DNA from: JBPYCR01 sp051846935
GTDB lineage: Bacteria; Bacillota; Bacilli; Bacillales; Amphibacillaceae
DNA: 64,000 bases
NCBI RefSeq assembly: GCF_051846935.1
Contig: NZ_JBPYCS010000008.1
Location: 1 to 64,000 of the forward strand
Direction: 5' to 3'
Shown in pieces: positions 35,267-44,789 of this stretch. Every line of letters begins with the position of its first letter. Within the stretch, counting starts at the first letter, position 1. The position numbers were made by a program, and so were the translations under genes. The notes below the pieces were generated by a model. The model saw only the letters and a program-made list of their open reading frames with translations. It did no database searches and was not told where the DNA came from.

Positions 35267-36163
35267 TTATTCATTTATAAATGTATTCGTTAGTGCGCCT
35301 AGCTTTTCAATTTCAATTGTTACCTCGTCACCTTGTTGCAAATATACTCTTTCTTCTTTCGGCTGTCCGATGATTACACCTTCTGGAGTACCTGTTAAAA
35401 TTAAATCGCCTGGAAATAATGTCATATGCTTAGAAATATAGCTAACAATCGCCTCACAAGAGAATACCATATCAGCTGTATTTGAATGTTGTCGTACTTC
35501 TCCATTTACCGTAGTTTTTAACGTTAAATTATTTGGATCGCTTACTTCATCCTTCGTTACGATATAAGGACCAATAGGAGCAAAGCCATCACATGTTTTA
35601 CCGAGCAACCATTGCGATGTCTTCTTTTGCAAATCACGGGCGGATACATCATTTGTCGTACAATAGCCGAACACATAATCTAACGCTTCCTTTTCCGAAA
35701 CATTTTTAGCAGTTTGTCCAATTACAATACCTAGCTCTGCTTCATAATCCACACGATTCGTTACTTGCGGGATGAGAATTGCACGCCTGTGTCCTGTTAG
35801 TGCATTTGGAAATTTGTTAAATAAAACAGGTACTTCTGGATACGGTATTTTCACTTCATCTGCATGTTTTTTATAGTTTAGACCAACACATATGATTTTA
35901 CCTGGCCTTGGTACGCATGGTTCCCAATCCACTTCTGATTCTTTAATTAAAAACTGCGACTGTTCATTTATAGTTAGCTTAGAAAGATAGCGACTCATGG
36001 CAGGCAATGCCTCGTTACTATGTTTAATAAAATTCATTACATTAGACGGAATATCATAGTCAGATGGATGTTGTTGTAATGCTGCTTCCACGTCAATGAT
36101 CCCATCTTTCACCTTTATCCCAAAAGATTGCTTACCGTTTATTGAAAATGTTGCTAATTTCAT
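35267..36163 (-). CDS. Fumarylacetoacetate hydrolase family protein
   Basis: The protein is 298 aa with an N-terminal domain of about 75 residues and the FAH fold: IICVGLNYKKHADEVK, metal-site region RVDYEAELGIVIGQTA, CTTNDVSARDLQKK, GKTCDGFAPIGPYIV, GDLILTGTPEGVIIG. FAH members hydrolyse or decarboxylate beta-diketo acids such as oxaloacetate or acylpyruvates. The substrate is not predictable here. AGGAGG before the ATG. Confidence 0.92.
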   Translation of the reverse strand: MKLATFSINGKQSFGIKVKDGIIDVEAALQQHPSDYDIPSNVMNFIKHSNEALPAMSRYLSKLTINEQSQFLIKESEVDWEPCVPRPGKIICVGLNYKKHADEVKIPYPEVPVLFNKFPNALTGHRRAILIPQVTNRVDYEAELGIVIGQTAKNVSEKEALDYVFGYCTTNDVSARDLQKKTSQWLLGKTCDGFAPIGPYIVTKDEVSDPNNLTLKTTVNGEVRQHSNTADMVFSCEAIVSYISKHMTLFPGDLILTGTPEGVIIGQPKEERVYLQQGDEVTIEIEKLGALTNTFINE

Positions 36164-36574
36164 TTACGTACCTCCTAACAATTAATGTGCTTGTATAAGT
36201 TTACCATAATTCAGAAGCTTGTTTAACATAGGTGCAAGTAATTGGATTGCACGTATTTGTTCGTTAAGATAACCATTTTCTTTAAATGTGTATGATTATA
36301 TACTTTAGGTGAAAATAGATACATGAATACGTGAAGATTACATAATGTAACTAGAACCGACAATGCTATAAAAATGACCGTTTATTGTTTCACGTAGGAA
36401 ACTCTTTTCTAATTTAAGGAAGATCATATTATAAAACATTACTTACTTCGTGTTTAACTAACGCAACTTTTTTGCGTTATAGGCAGTATGTTTGATGTAA
36501 TGAATAACATTGCTCTAGACCCACCCAAATAGCAACTGGTAGGATAGAAGGACAAGACATGGTGGTGAAAATAA
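36164..36574. other. Intergenic stretch upstream of the CDF exporter
   Basis: A perfect hairpin TAACGCAA (36459-36466) / TTGCGTTA (36472-36479) with a CTTTT loop lies 100 bp before the CDF gene; no T tract follows. Near 36299-36318 TACTTTAGGTGAAAATAG partly resembles the reverse of the MntR-type box at 33821. No ORF with a ribosome-binding site is present. Confidence 0.5.
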
Positions 36575-37459
36575 ATGAGGGAAAATACAAAACCAATAAT
36601 TACGGCAACATGGGTTGGAATTATCGTTAATGGTTTACTCGCAATATTAAAAGGTATTGGTGGCTTGCTATCAGGGAGCAGGGCGCTCATGGCAGATGCA
36701 CTACATTCAGCCTCAGATATTGTAGGCTCAGTTGTTGTCTTATTCGCTGTCAAAATTGCTAATAAACCACCAGATGAAGAACATCCGTATGGACACGGAA
36801 AAGCAGAGAATATCGCTTCGATTATCGTCGCTTTATTACTAATCGTTGTCGGTATAGAAGTTAGCATTTCATCAATAAAAGTATTTTTTGGAGAAACACC
36901 AAATGCTCCCGGGATGCTTGCACTCGTAATAATTATAATTTCAATTTTAATTAAGGAAGCACTGTTTCAATACAAATACAGACTAGGAAAAAAGTATAAA
37001 AGTTCTGCTTTAATAAGCGAGGCATGGCATCACCGTTCTGATTCTTTATCTTCAATGGCGGCGCTGCTCGGAATTGGAAGTGCATTGTTAGGCGAAGCAT
37101 ATTCTATTAGCGCACTTGTATATGGCGATGCAGTAGCGGGTATTCTAGTTTCAATTATTGTTATAAAGGTAGGATATAGCTTGGCTAAAGAATCTTCCTT
37201 AATAATGATGGAAAAAGTGTTGGATAAAGAAGATACGCAAGTATATATTGAAACTGTTAAAAGTGTTAGCGGGGTTCTAAAAATAGATCAAATTCATGTC
37301 CGTACACATGGAAGCTATGTCGTTATTGATATAAAAGTAGGAGTCGATCGAAATATAACGGTCGAAAAAGGCCATGCTATTAGCAAACACGTTAAAACGA
37401 AACTAATGAACAAGCATCATGAAATTGAAGATGTACTTGTCCATATAAACCCGTACTAA
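36575..37459 (+). CDS. Cation diffusion facilitator exporter (MneP/MneS-like)
   Basis: The protein is 294 aa with six membrane segments. Metal-site motifs are ALMADALHSASDIVGS (DxxxD-type) and SEAWHHRSDSLSSM (HxxxD), with a histidine-rich loop (EEHPYGHGKAENI) and a C-terminal cytoplasmic domain (VRTHGSYVVIDIKVGVD). Closest class by these motifs is manganese-exporting CDF proteins such as B. subtilis MneP and MneS. It lies 2.8 kb from a manganese-type importer operon. GGTGGTG precedes the ATG. Confidence 0.9.
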   Translation: MRENTKPIITATWVGIIVNGLLAILKGIGGLLSGSRALMADALHSASDIVGSVVVLFAVKIANKPPDEEHPYGHGKAENIASIIVALLLIVVGIEVSISSIKVFFGETPNAPGMLALVIIIISILIKEALFQYKYRLGKKYKSSALISEAWHHRSDSLSSMAALLGIGSALLGEAYSISALVYGDAVAGILVSIIVIKVGYSLAKESSLIMMEKVLDKEDTQVYIETVKSVSGVLKIDQIHVRTHGSYVVIDIKVGVDRNITVEKGHAISKHVKTKLMNKHHEIEDVLVHINPY

Positions 37460-37481
37460 TTAACATTTCGTACGGGTTTTT
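37448..37481 (+). terminator. Terminator overlapping the CDF stop codon
   Basis: AACCCGTAC (37448-37456) pairs with GTACGGGTT (37470-37478) followed by T's. The stop codon at 37457-37459 lies in the loop. Confidence 0.8.
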
Positions 37482-37583
37482 ATGGGTTTTTCGGTTGATC
37501 GACTAGAAATAAGGAACTGTCTCCAATTCATGCTATTTGAGGCTGGAGTCGCAGCCTTCCACTACCATTAACTGGGAGCTTTT

Positions 37584-37626
37584 AAAAAAACGGATAAATG
37601 AACGTATGTCCACTTATCCGTTTTTC
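37584..37626 (-). terminator. Terminator after ilvD
   Basis: AAAAACGGATAA (37586-37597) pairs with TTATCCGTTTTT (37614-37625). T-rich tails exist on both strands. Confidence 0.9.
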
Positions 37627-37631
37627 ATATA

Positions 37632-39332
37632 TTAATCTTCCATACGTTTAAAATAATCCGTTACTGCACCTCTTGATGAGCACGATACGTTATGCGCATA
37701 TTTACCAAGTACACCTTTTGTATAAAGTGGAGGTGCTTCCCAGCTCTTACGACGATTTTCTAATTCTTCCTCTGAAACATCCATCGTAATCGTTTGTTCC
37801 TCGGAATCAATCGTTACTTCGTCGCCTTCTTGTAGCAATGCAATCGGACCGCCGACTTGGGCTTCTGGTGCAATATGTCCGACAACAAGACCATGAGTTC
37901 CGCCTGAGAAACGGCCATCCGTCAATAATGCCACTTTTTCGCCTAGTCCTTTTCCAACAAGGATCGCAGAAATAGACAGCATTTCCGGCATACCTGGGCC
38001 GCCTTTTGGTCCAACATGGCGAATAACGAGAACATCGCCTTCATTAATTTCATTATTCATTACCGCTTCTGTCGCTTCCGCTTCTGTGTTATACACTCGA
38101 GCAGGACCAGTATGTCGCTTAACCTTTACACCAGATACTTTTGCTACTGCGCCTTTTGGTGCTAGATTTCCTTTTAAGACTATTAACGGGCCATCTTTTC
38201 GTTTCGGCTGATCAAGCGATGTAATTACTTTTTGACCTTCTTTTAGACTAGGAGCGTCTTTTAAGTTTTCTGCCAACGTTTTACCTGTTACAGTCAAACA
38301 GTCTCCATGCAGATACCCATTTTCATATAACAGCTTCATTACGGCTTGTACACCACCGACATTGTATAAATCTTCCATTACATACTGACCGCTCGGCTTT
38401 AAATCGGCAATGTGTGGCACTCGTTTTTGGATCCGATTGAAATCATCAATAGTTAAATCAACATCAATCGCGTGCGCAATGGATAGAAGGTGAAGAATCG
38501 CATTCGTCGACCCGCCAAGCGCCATTACGACTGTAATTGCATTTTCAAATGCCTCTTTTGTCATAATATCTTTTGGATAAATACCTTTTTCCAAAAGATT
38601 ATATACAGCCTTTCCAGCTTCGGCACATTCTTCCATTTTTGCTTCAGAAGTTGCTGGCTTTGCAGCATTACCAGGCAAACTCATCCCCATTGCTTCAATA
38701 GCAGAAGCCATCGTATTTGCTGTATACATACCGCCACATGAACCAGCACCAGGGCATGCTTGACATTCGATACGACGTAATTGCTGATCGTCAATATCCC
38801 CTTTATTATGCTGGCCAACGCCTTCAAATACAGATACAAGATCGATATCTTTTTCATCGAGCTTTCCAGGTGAAATAGTTCCACCGTAAACAAATACAGA
38901 TGGGACTTCAGCGTTCGAGATAGCGATCATACAACCTGGCATGTTCTTATCGCATCCACCGATTGTTACTAAAGCATCAAGACTTTCTGCACCAACAACT
39001 GTTTCGATAGAGTCAGCAATAACATCCCGGCTTGGAAGGGAATAACGCATCCCGTCCGTTCCCATCGATATACCGTCAGATACAGTAATCGTATTAAATA
39101 TCATAGGTGCGCCGCCAGCTTCTCTCGCACCTTTTTTAGCGCTTTCTGCTAAATCCTTTATATGTATATTACATGGCGTTACCTCACTCCACGTACTGGC
39201 AACTCCAATCATTGGCTTTTTAAAATCCTCATCGGTAAAGCCAACAGCACGGAGCATCGCCCGGTTTGGTGACTTCATCGTACCGTCAAACACTTTACTA
39301 TTAATCCGCAAATCTTTTGAATCTTTTGTCAT
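37632..39332 (-). CDS. ilvD: Dihydroxy-acid dehydratase
   Basis: The protein is 566 aa, full length. Fe-S cluster cysteines are in TIGGCDKNMPGCMIAI and ACPGAGSCGGMYTANT. Other signatures: MGTDGMRYSLPSRDVIAD and LTDGRFSGGTHGLVVGH. It makes the 2-oxo acid precursors of valine and isoleucine. GGTGAGG precedes the ATG. It appears alone here, near ilvE; the rest of the ilv-leu operon is not in the window. Confidence 0.97.
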   Translation of the reverse strand: MTKDSKDLRINSKVFDGTMKSPNRAMLRAVGFTDEDFKKPMIGVASTWSEVTPCNIHIKDLAESAKKGAREAGGAPMIFNTITVSDGISMGTDGMRYSLPSRDVIADSIETVVGAESLDALVTIGGCDKNMPGCMIAISNAEVPSVFVYGGTISPGKLDEKDIDLVSVFEGVGQHNKGDIDDQQLRRIECQACPGAGSCGGMYTANTMASAIEAMGMSLPGNAAKPATSEAKMEECAEAGKAVYNLLEKGIYPKDIMTKEAFENAITVVMALGGSTNAILHLLSIAHAIDVDLTIDDFNRIQKRVPHIADLKPSGQYVMEDLYNVGGVQAVMKLLYENGYLHGDCLTVTGKTLAENLKDAPSLKEGQKVITSLDQPKRKDGPLIVLKGNLAPKGAVAKVSGVKVKRHTGPARVYNTEAEATEAVMNNEINEGDVLVIRHVGPKGGPGMPEMLSISAILVGKGLGEKVALLTDGRFSGGTHGLVVGHIAPEAQVGGPIALLQEGDEVTIDSEEQTITMDVSEEELENRRKSWEAPPLYTKGVLGKYAHNVSCSSRGAVTDYFKRMED

Positions 39333-39606
39333 TTAGCACCTCACCTTTCTTTCTTTAATTATATTGCTCCGCGTGTAAAAGTTCAATGATTTTCAGTCAG
39401 AGTCCTTGTTTATTATTTTTCTCTGTAAATTTCTTTCAACATAACATACGCAACGACCGTTTCTCAAAAAAACGTGCTTCATTTTCACTACCTGTTTTCA
39501 AAATCAAAATAGATAAAATGAACAACACAAAAAGCAAGCCTTGCCAGTATAGAATGAATTTGATATCTCCGCTTTTCAAGGCTATAACATAAAGCTTTAC
39601 TACGTT

Positions 39607-40779
39607 TTAAAACAAATTCAATTCTCCTATGCGACGAGCGGCTTCTCGTAATCGTTCCTCCTCATCTAATAAACCAGCACGAACATAACCTTCCCCATAC
39701 GTACCGAACCCATTCCCTGGAGCAACCGCAACGTGCGCTTTTTCCAAAAGAATATCGGTAAACTCCTCCGACGTATAACCCGATGGTACCGGTAGCCAAA
39801 CAAAAAACGTACCTTTAGGCGCACTCACCTTCCAACCGATATCGTTTAAGCTCGCAACGAATGCATTACGACGTCTTTCATAAATTGCATTCAATTCGTG
39901 AACAGCTGTTTGATCTCCGAGTAATGCTGCTGCACCGGCTTCTTGTAACGCTCCAAACAAACTTACATACGTGTGGTCCTGCAGTAAATTAATACTACTT
40001 ATAACGGATTGATTCCCTACTGCAAATCCAACACGCCACCCTGCCATATTATACGTTTTGGATAACGTATACATTTCAACGCCAATCTCTTTAGCGCCCT
40101 CAGATTGTAAAAAGCTTGGCGGCTTTATGCCGTCAAATCCGATCGCTCCATAAGCAAGATCATGCACAACACAAATGTTATTTTTCTTCGCTATTGCTAC
40201 CGTATAATCAAAAAATGCTTTGTTAGCAGTTCCTGCTGTTGGATTACTCGGATAATTTAAGAACATGAGCTTCGCCTTATCTAGCATTTCAGTAGATAAG
40301 TTTTCATAATTTGGCAAGAAGTCATTCTCCTCTAAAAGTGGCATAAAGGAAGGTTCTGCTTGAGCGAGCGCGATGCCCGATAAATAATCAGGATAGCCTG
40401 GATCTGGAAGCAGTGCTACATCTCCAGGATTAAGTAGACATTGGCTAATTTCGACCACCCCTACTTTTGTACCACCTAACAGAGCAACCTCTTTGTCTGG
40501 ATCAATGTGCACGTTGTATTCTCGTTTATAAAATTCTGCAATCGCTTCACGGAAATGGCGATGCCCGGCAAACGGAGAATATTTATGATTAGTAGGTCGC
40601 TCTACAGCTGTTTGCATTGCCTGAACAATGTGCTCAGGTGTTGGCATATCAGGATTTCCTTGTCCTAAATTTATAACGTCATACCCTTGCATTTGCAAAG
40701 ACTGTACTTTACCGGCAAGCTTAGCAAAAAATTGTTCCGGTAATCTTTTTAATGTATTTGATTGTTCAAATATATGCAC
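39607..40779 (-). CDS. PLP-dependent aminotransferase, MtnE-like
   Basis: The protein is 390 aa, fold type I. It has INLGQGNPDMPTPEHIVQAM, FLNYPSNPTAG, the PLP Lys in TLSKTYNMAGWRVGF and a C-terminal YVRAGLLDEEERLREA. The N-terminal FEQSNTLKRLPEQFFAKL is close to B. subtilis MtnE (methionine salvage transaminase). Other aromatic or branched-chain substrates are possible. GTG start at 40779 has AAAGGAG 8 nt upstream. Confidence 0.88.
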   Translation of the reverse strand: MHIFEQSNTLKRLPEQFFAKLAGKVQSLQMQGYDVINLGQGNPDMPTPEHIVQAMQTAVERPTNHKYSPFAGHRHFREAIAEFYKREYNVHIDPDKEVALLGGTKVGVVEISQCLLNPGDVALLPDPGYPDYLSGIALAQAEPSFMPLLEENDFLPNYENLSTEMLDKAKLMFLNYPSNPTAGTANKAFFDYTVAIAKKNNICVVHDLAYGAIGFDGIKPPSFLQSEGAKEIGVEMYTLSKTYNMAGWRVGFAVGNQSVISSINLLQDHTYVSLFGALQEAGAAALLGDQTAVHELNAIYERRRNAFVASLNDIGWKVSAPKGTFFVWLPVPSGYTSEEFTDILLEKAHVAVAPGNGFGTYGEGYVRAGLLDEEERLREAARRIGELNLF

Positions 40780-40934
40780 AACACCCACTCCTTTAAAAAT
40801 TATAAACCTACTAAATCATAGCGAGATCCATTCAGCTTGTAAAGAAACAAACCATATACGATTGAGTCAAGTATTTGTGGGTGTTATTTTAAGAAGTTAA
40901 AAAACCTCTCTTTGTACTCGTTAATTTTAGTATT

Positions 40935-41035
40935 GCTTCCTACCGACCGCAGTAGATATACACTACGCTTTCCGAGGAGGCTGATGCCGTTTCCGCGGAA
41001 AGCATCCACCTGCAGTGAAAATCAACGGTGTTATT
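40935..41035. repeat. Dispersed intergenic repeat, type A-like
   Basis: ACTACGCTTTCCGAGGAGG and TTTCCGCGGAAAGCATCCAC form a palindromic GC-rich block in the AT-rich gap before ilvE. Confidence 0.55.
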
Positions 41036-41234
41036 CATGTGTATATCGTTCGAAGTAAAATTGATCACATATTATCTAGTTAGATTCGTGCATCTGTTCC
41101 CCCACAACCATTTTACTCATACACCATATACGTTTACCTTTTTTACAGAAAGTATTAATTAAAGCTCGCATAATGAGATAGGATGAGGATAATCGAATTC
41201 ATACAGCATTCAACCAAGAAACACAGGTTGCATA

Positions 41235-41400
41235 GCAACACCAACTCGTCTGTGTGGAATCCGGATCCACGCACACTCCTGCAGGAAAAGCAACAGCCGA
41301 AAATCCATTTTATAAGTTTTGGGAAAAATCGTTTAAAATTAGTTGAGGTGTTGCCTGCGGAAAGCGGAGTGGATCCGGATCGAACACAGCAGACACCAAT
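41235..41400. repeat. Dispersed palindromic repeat, GTTGCC type
   Basis: ATCCGGATCCAC at the left and GTGGATCCGGAT at the right are inverted copies about 120 bp apart. Inside, AAAAGCAACAGCCGAAAATC and AAATTAGTTGAGGTGTTGCC match the tandem 244-bp unit at 28.9-29.7 kb. Confidence 0.75.
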
Positions 41401-41616
41401 TTTAAGTCGATTTTAACATTCTGTTCTTTTGTGTTTTTTAAAAATGGCAATTATGAAATTGACTAAAATAGGAATTATTATCACACTGAATTTAAATAAT
41501 ATGATATGTTATTGTAAGAAAGTATTTAAACAGATATATTTTAGCTTCTTTAGTACTGTGACTTTTAATTCAACTTTTAAAATACTATTTTGTTTTTAAT
41601 GATAGGAGATATGGGG

Positions 41617-42687
41617 ATGAAAAAACAACGTATACAGCAAGTATTAGCAACAGATAAGAAAGCCAAACCACAAACCGATCAATTGGAATTCGGCAGAGTA
41701 TTTACAGACCATATGTTTATTATGGACTATTCTTCAGAATCTGGCTGGCACGATGCACGTATCGTTCCTTATGAGCCTTTGACGATTGATCCTGCTGCAA
41801 TGATTTTCCACTACGGTCAATCTGTATTCGAAGGATTGAAAGCATATATTACTCCAACGGGAGAGGCTCAGCTTTTTCGTCCTGAAAAAAACATGGAGCG
41901 ATTAAACCGTTCAAATGACCGTCTTTGTATTCCAAGGATTGATGAATCGTTTGCCATTGAAGCAATTAAGCAGCTTGTTTCAATTGACAAAGAGTGGATA
42001 CCAACTTCCGAAGGTACTTCGCTTTATATTCGACCGTTTATTATTTCAACGGAGCCGTATTTAGGTGTAGCACCTTCAAATCATTATAAATTCATCGTCA
42101 TTCTCTCTCCAGTAGGCGCTTATTACAAGGAAGGAATTAATCCGGTGAAAATCGCTGTTGAAAATAAATTTGTTCGAGCAGTAAAAGGTGGAACTGGCGA
42201 GGCAAAAACTGGTGGGAATTACGCAGCTGGTTTAATGGCACAAGAATTAGTTGCAAACAAAGGGTTTGCTCAAGTGTTGTGGCTTGATGGAGTAGAGAAA
42301 AAATACATTGAAGAAGTTGGTAGTATGAATGTGTTTTTCAAGATTAACGGTGAAGTCATTACCCCGGCGCTTAACGGAAGCATTTTAGAAGGTGTAACAA
42401 GAAACTCTGTTATCCAACTACTAAAGTCGTGGAATGTTCCTGTAACAGAAAGAAAAATATCTATGGAAGAAATCTATGACGCACATAAGCAAGGTAGCTT
42501 GGAAGAAGCATTCGGTTCCGGTACCGCAGCGGTCATTTCACCTATTGGCCAGTTGACTTGGGACGAACAAGACCTCGTTATTAATGAAGGTAAAACGGGG
42601 AAAACTGCGAAAAGAGTTTATGACACGTTAACAGCTATTCAATATGGTAAAGAAGAAGACCCTTTTAATTGGATTTCAAAGATTTAA
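41617..42687 (+). CDS. ilvE: Branched-chain amino acid aminotransferase
   Basis: The protein is 356 aa, fold type IV (class IV aminotransferase). It has IFHYGQSVFEGLKAYIT, RPFIISTEPYLGVAPS, the PLP Lys in GEAKTGGNYAAGL, EEVGSMNVFF and EAFGSGTAAVISPIG. It performs the last step of valine, leucine and isoleucine synthesis. AGGAG is 8 nt before the ATG at 41617; the upstream ATG at 41611 is too close to it. Confidence 0.95.
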   Translation: MKKQRIQQVLATDKKAKPQTDQLEFGRVFTDHMFIMDYSSESGWHDARIVPYEPLTIDPAAMIFHYGQSVFEGLKAYITPTGEAQLFRPEKNMERLNRSNDRLCIPRIDESFAIEAIKQLVSIDKEWIPTSEGTSLYIRPFIISTEPYLGVAPSNHYKFIVILSPVGAYYKEGINPVKIAVENKFVRAVKGGTGEAKTGGNYAAGLMAQELVANKGFAQVLWLDGVEKKYIEEVGSMNVFFKINGEVITPALNGSILEGVTRNSVIQLLKSWNVPVTERKISMEEIYDAHKQGSLEEAFGSGTAAVISPIGQLTWDEQDLVINEGKTGKTAKRVYDTLTAIQYGKEEDPFNWISKI

Positions 42688-42709
42688 TGTACCAACTATA
42701 AAATGCAAA

Positions 42710-42744
42710 CGAACCAATGATGACTGGCAGCATTGGTTCGTTTA
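42710..42744 (+). terminator. Terminator after ilvE
   Basis: CGAACCAATG (42710-42719) pairs with CATTGGTTCG (42731-42740) followed by TTTA. Confidence 0.85.
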
Positions 42745-42771
42745 TCTATATATATAAAGGGGGGACACAAA

Positions 42772-42972
42772 ATGGATGTTGAACAATTTCATTTCGGTGA
42801 CTTAGCAATTCAATTATTTTTCTTTTTCTTAATTGCAATTATAGTTACTACACTTATCGTACTATTAATAAGCCTATTTAAGAGAAGTAAACAAAAATCA
42901 CAACTCGATCGAATTGAAGAGAAAATTGATTTACTCCATAAACATGCCGACCGAGATCAGTCTGATAAATAG
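42772..42972 (+). CDS. DUF4083 family small membrane protein
   Basis: The protein is 66 aa: one membrane segment (AIQLFFFFLIAIIVTTLIV) and a charged coil QKSQLDRIEEKIDLLHKHAD. This layout matches DUF4083, a family of unknown function in Bacillus. GGGGGGACA precedes the ATG at 42772. Confidence 0.85.
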   Translation: MDVEQFHFGDLAIQLFFFFLIAIIVTTLIVLLISLFKRSKQKSQLDRIEEKIDLLHKHADRDQSDK

Positions 42973-43029
42973 TTACTTTTTTCAAACGTATGTGCATCGG
43001 AATAGTAAACAAATGGATATTTTCATTCA

Positions 43030-43860
43030 TTAACCAAACCGACCAGAAATGTAGTCTTCTGTTCTATTATCATTTGGATTTGTAAATATATGATCAGTGG
43101 CGTCATATTCAATGACTTCCCCTTCTAAGAAAAATGCTGTTTTATCAGAAATACGAGCGGCTTGTTGCATATTATGAGTAACCATAATGATCGAGTATTC
43201 CTTCTTCAACTTCTGTACAAGCTCTTCAACTTTCAAGGTAGACTTTGGATCTAATGCCGAAGTAGGCTCATCCATTAAAATAACATCTGGTTCAATTGCT
43301 AAACAACGGGCAATACACAAACGCTGTTGCTGTCCACCGGATAAACCATACGCATTTTCATGAAGACGGTCTTTTACCTCATCCCATATATAGGCACCTC
43401 TTAAGCTTTTTTCTACAATTTCATCTACTATTTTTTTATTGCGAATCCCATGTATTTTTGGCCCATAGGCAATATTTTCATAGATTGACTTTGGAAATGG
43501 GTTTGGCTTTTGAAAAACCATTCCAACTTGCGTTCTTAATTCTTCTACTCTAAAAGACCGATCAAGAATGTGTTGATCTCGATACATTATGTCTCCTGAT
43601 AGCTTTACAATCGGAACGAGCTCAACCATTCGATTCAATGCTTTAATAAATGTTGATTTGCCACATCCAGATGGGCCGATGATTGCAGTAACTTCGTTTT
43701 GATAAAGGGATAGATTAATATCCTTTAGTGCATGTGTATCTCCATACCATAAGTTGAAATCTACCGTACGATAAACAACTTCATTGGCTAACCCAATATG
43801 ATTTGTAGGTTTCGGTGTTAGCGTAAAGTCTACGTTCATCTTTTCTTTTACTAAAGTCAT
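43030..43860 (-). CDS. pstB: Phosphate ABC transporter ATP-binding protein
   Basis: The protein is 276 aa. Walker A GPSGCGKSTFIKALNRM, signature GLSGGQQQRLCIARCLA, Walker B VILMDEPTSALDP, switch His IIMVTHNMQQAARI. The GPSGCGKST plus NRMVEL pattern is PstB specific. AAGGAG is 8 nt before the ATG at 43860. Last of the four-gene pst operon; no phoU follows here. Confidence 0.95.
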   Translation of the reverse strand: MTLVKEKMNVDFTLTPKPTNHIGLANEVVYRTVDFNLWYGDTHALKDINLSLYQNEVTAIIGPSGCGKSTFIKALNRMVELVPIVKLSGDIMYRDQHILDRSFRVEELRTQVGMVFQKPNPFPKSIYENIAYGPKIHGIRNKKIVDEIVEKSLRGAYIWDEVKDRLHENAYGLSGGQQQRLCIARCLAIEPDVILMDEPTSALDPKSTLKVEELVQKLKKEYSIIMVTHNMQQAARISDKTAFFLEGEVIEYDATDHIFTNPNDNRTEDYISGRFG

Positions 43861-43904
43861 TATATTCACTCCTTAAAAGCCTGCTTAATAAACGTACAGT
43901 GCTC

Positions 43905-44789
43905 TTAATACCTTTTCTGAAACTTATTACGAATAAAAATAGCAGAAGCATTCAATAAAAAAAGAAGTAGTAATAAAACGATAATAGTTGCAGCTGCCAA
44001 GTTAACATATTCATCTACAAGCGCAGAATCTAACGTCCAATAATAGATTTGCATTGGTAATACTGTAAATTTATCTAAAATCCCACCTGGAAATGGAATT
44101 AGCAATGCAGGAATACCAATAACGACAAGTGGAGCCGTTTCTCCAATCGCTCGTGATAAAGATAAGATCGCTCCTGTCAAAATTCCTGGTAATGCTGCAG
44201 GCAGGATGACTTTTCGAATGGTTTGCCATTTTGTAGCCCCTAACCCATAAGAGGCTTCGCTTAAATGGAAAGGAACGGAACGTATTGCTTCTTGACTCGC
44301 AACGATTACAATTGGTAAGACGAGTAATGACATCGTTAGACCGCCTGCAAGTACAATGTTTCCAAAATCCATCGTTCTTACAAAGATTGTTAACCCTAAA
44401 ATTCCATAAACGATAGACGGTACACCGGCTAAATTCGCTATATTCGTTTGAATAAACGATTGAATGATTCCTTTTTTTGCATACAGTTCTAAATAGATCG
44501 CAGTTCCTACACCTAGTACAAAGGTAACCGGGGTTACAACGACCATAAGCCAAGCTGTGCCAAGTATAGCACCCATAATTCCAGCACGATCAAACTGGGT
44601 TGATAGCTTTCCAGTTATAAAGTCAATATTTATCCAAGCTATTCCATCTACTAACACTCTTAAAATTAATGTAATAAGAACAATCAATCCAAATAATGAA
44701 GCAACTAAAAACAAATTTTTAAATAGACGATTTTGTATTAAACGAGCATTCATTCGTTGTTGTACCTGTGCTTTATCAATGTAGTTCAT
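43905..44789 (-). CDS. pstA: Phosphate ABC transporter permease PstA
   Basis: The protein is 294 aa with six membrane segments. The permease loop EASYGLGATKWQTIRKVILPAAL and SRAIGETAPLVVIG are PstA hallmarks. Its ATG follows the pstC stop codon with no gap, so translation is coupled. Confidence 0.95.
   Translation of the reverse strand: MNYIDKAQVQQRMNARLIQNRLFKNLFLVASLFGLIVLITLILRVLVDGIAWINIDFITGKLSTQFDRAGIMGAILGTAWLMVVVTPVTFVLGVGTAIYLELYAKKGIIQSFIQTNIANLAGVPSIVYGILGLTIFVRTMDFGNIVLAGGLTMSLLVLPIVIVASQEAIRSVPFHLSEASYGLGATKWQTIRKVILPAALPGILTGAILSLSRAIGETAPLVVIGIPALLIPFPGGILDKFTVLPMQIYYWTLDSALVDEYVNLAAATIIVLLLLLFLLNASAIFIRNKFQKRY

Noticed and set aside
36454..36867. 137-codon minus frame over the CDF gene start
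   Set aside because: Overlaps the clear CDF frame and has no start signal; shadow.
44071..44553. 160-codon minus frame within pstA
   Set aside because: Alternative frame of pstA; many Cys and Arg, no start signal.
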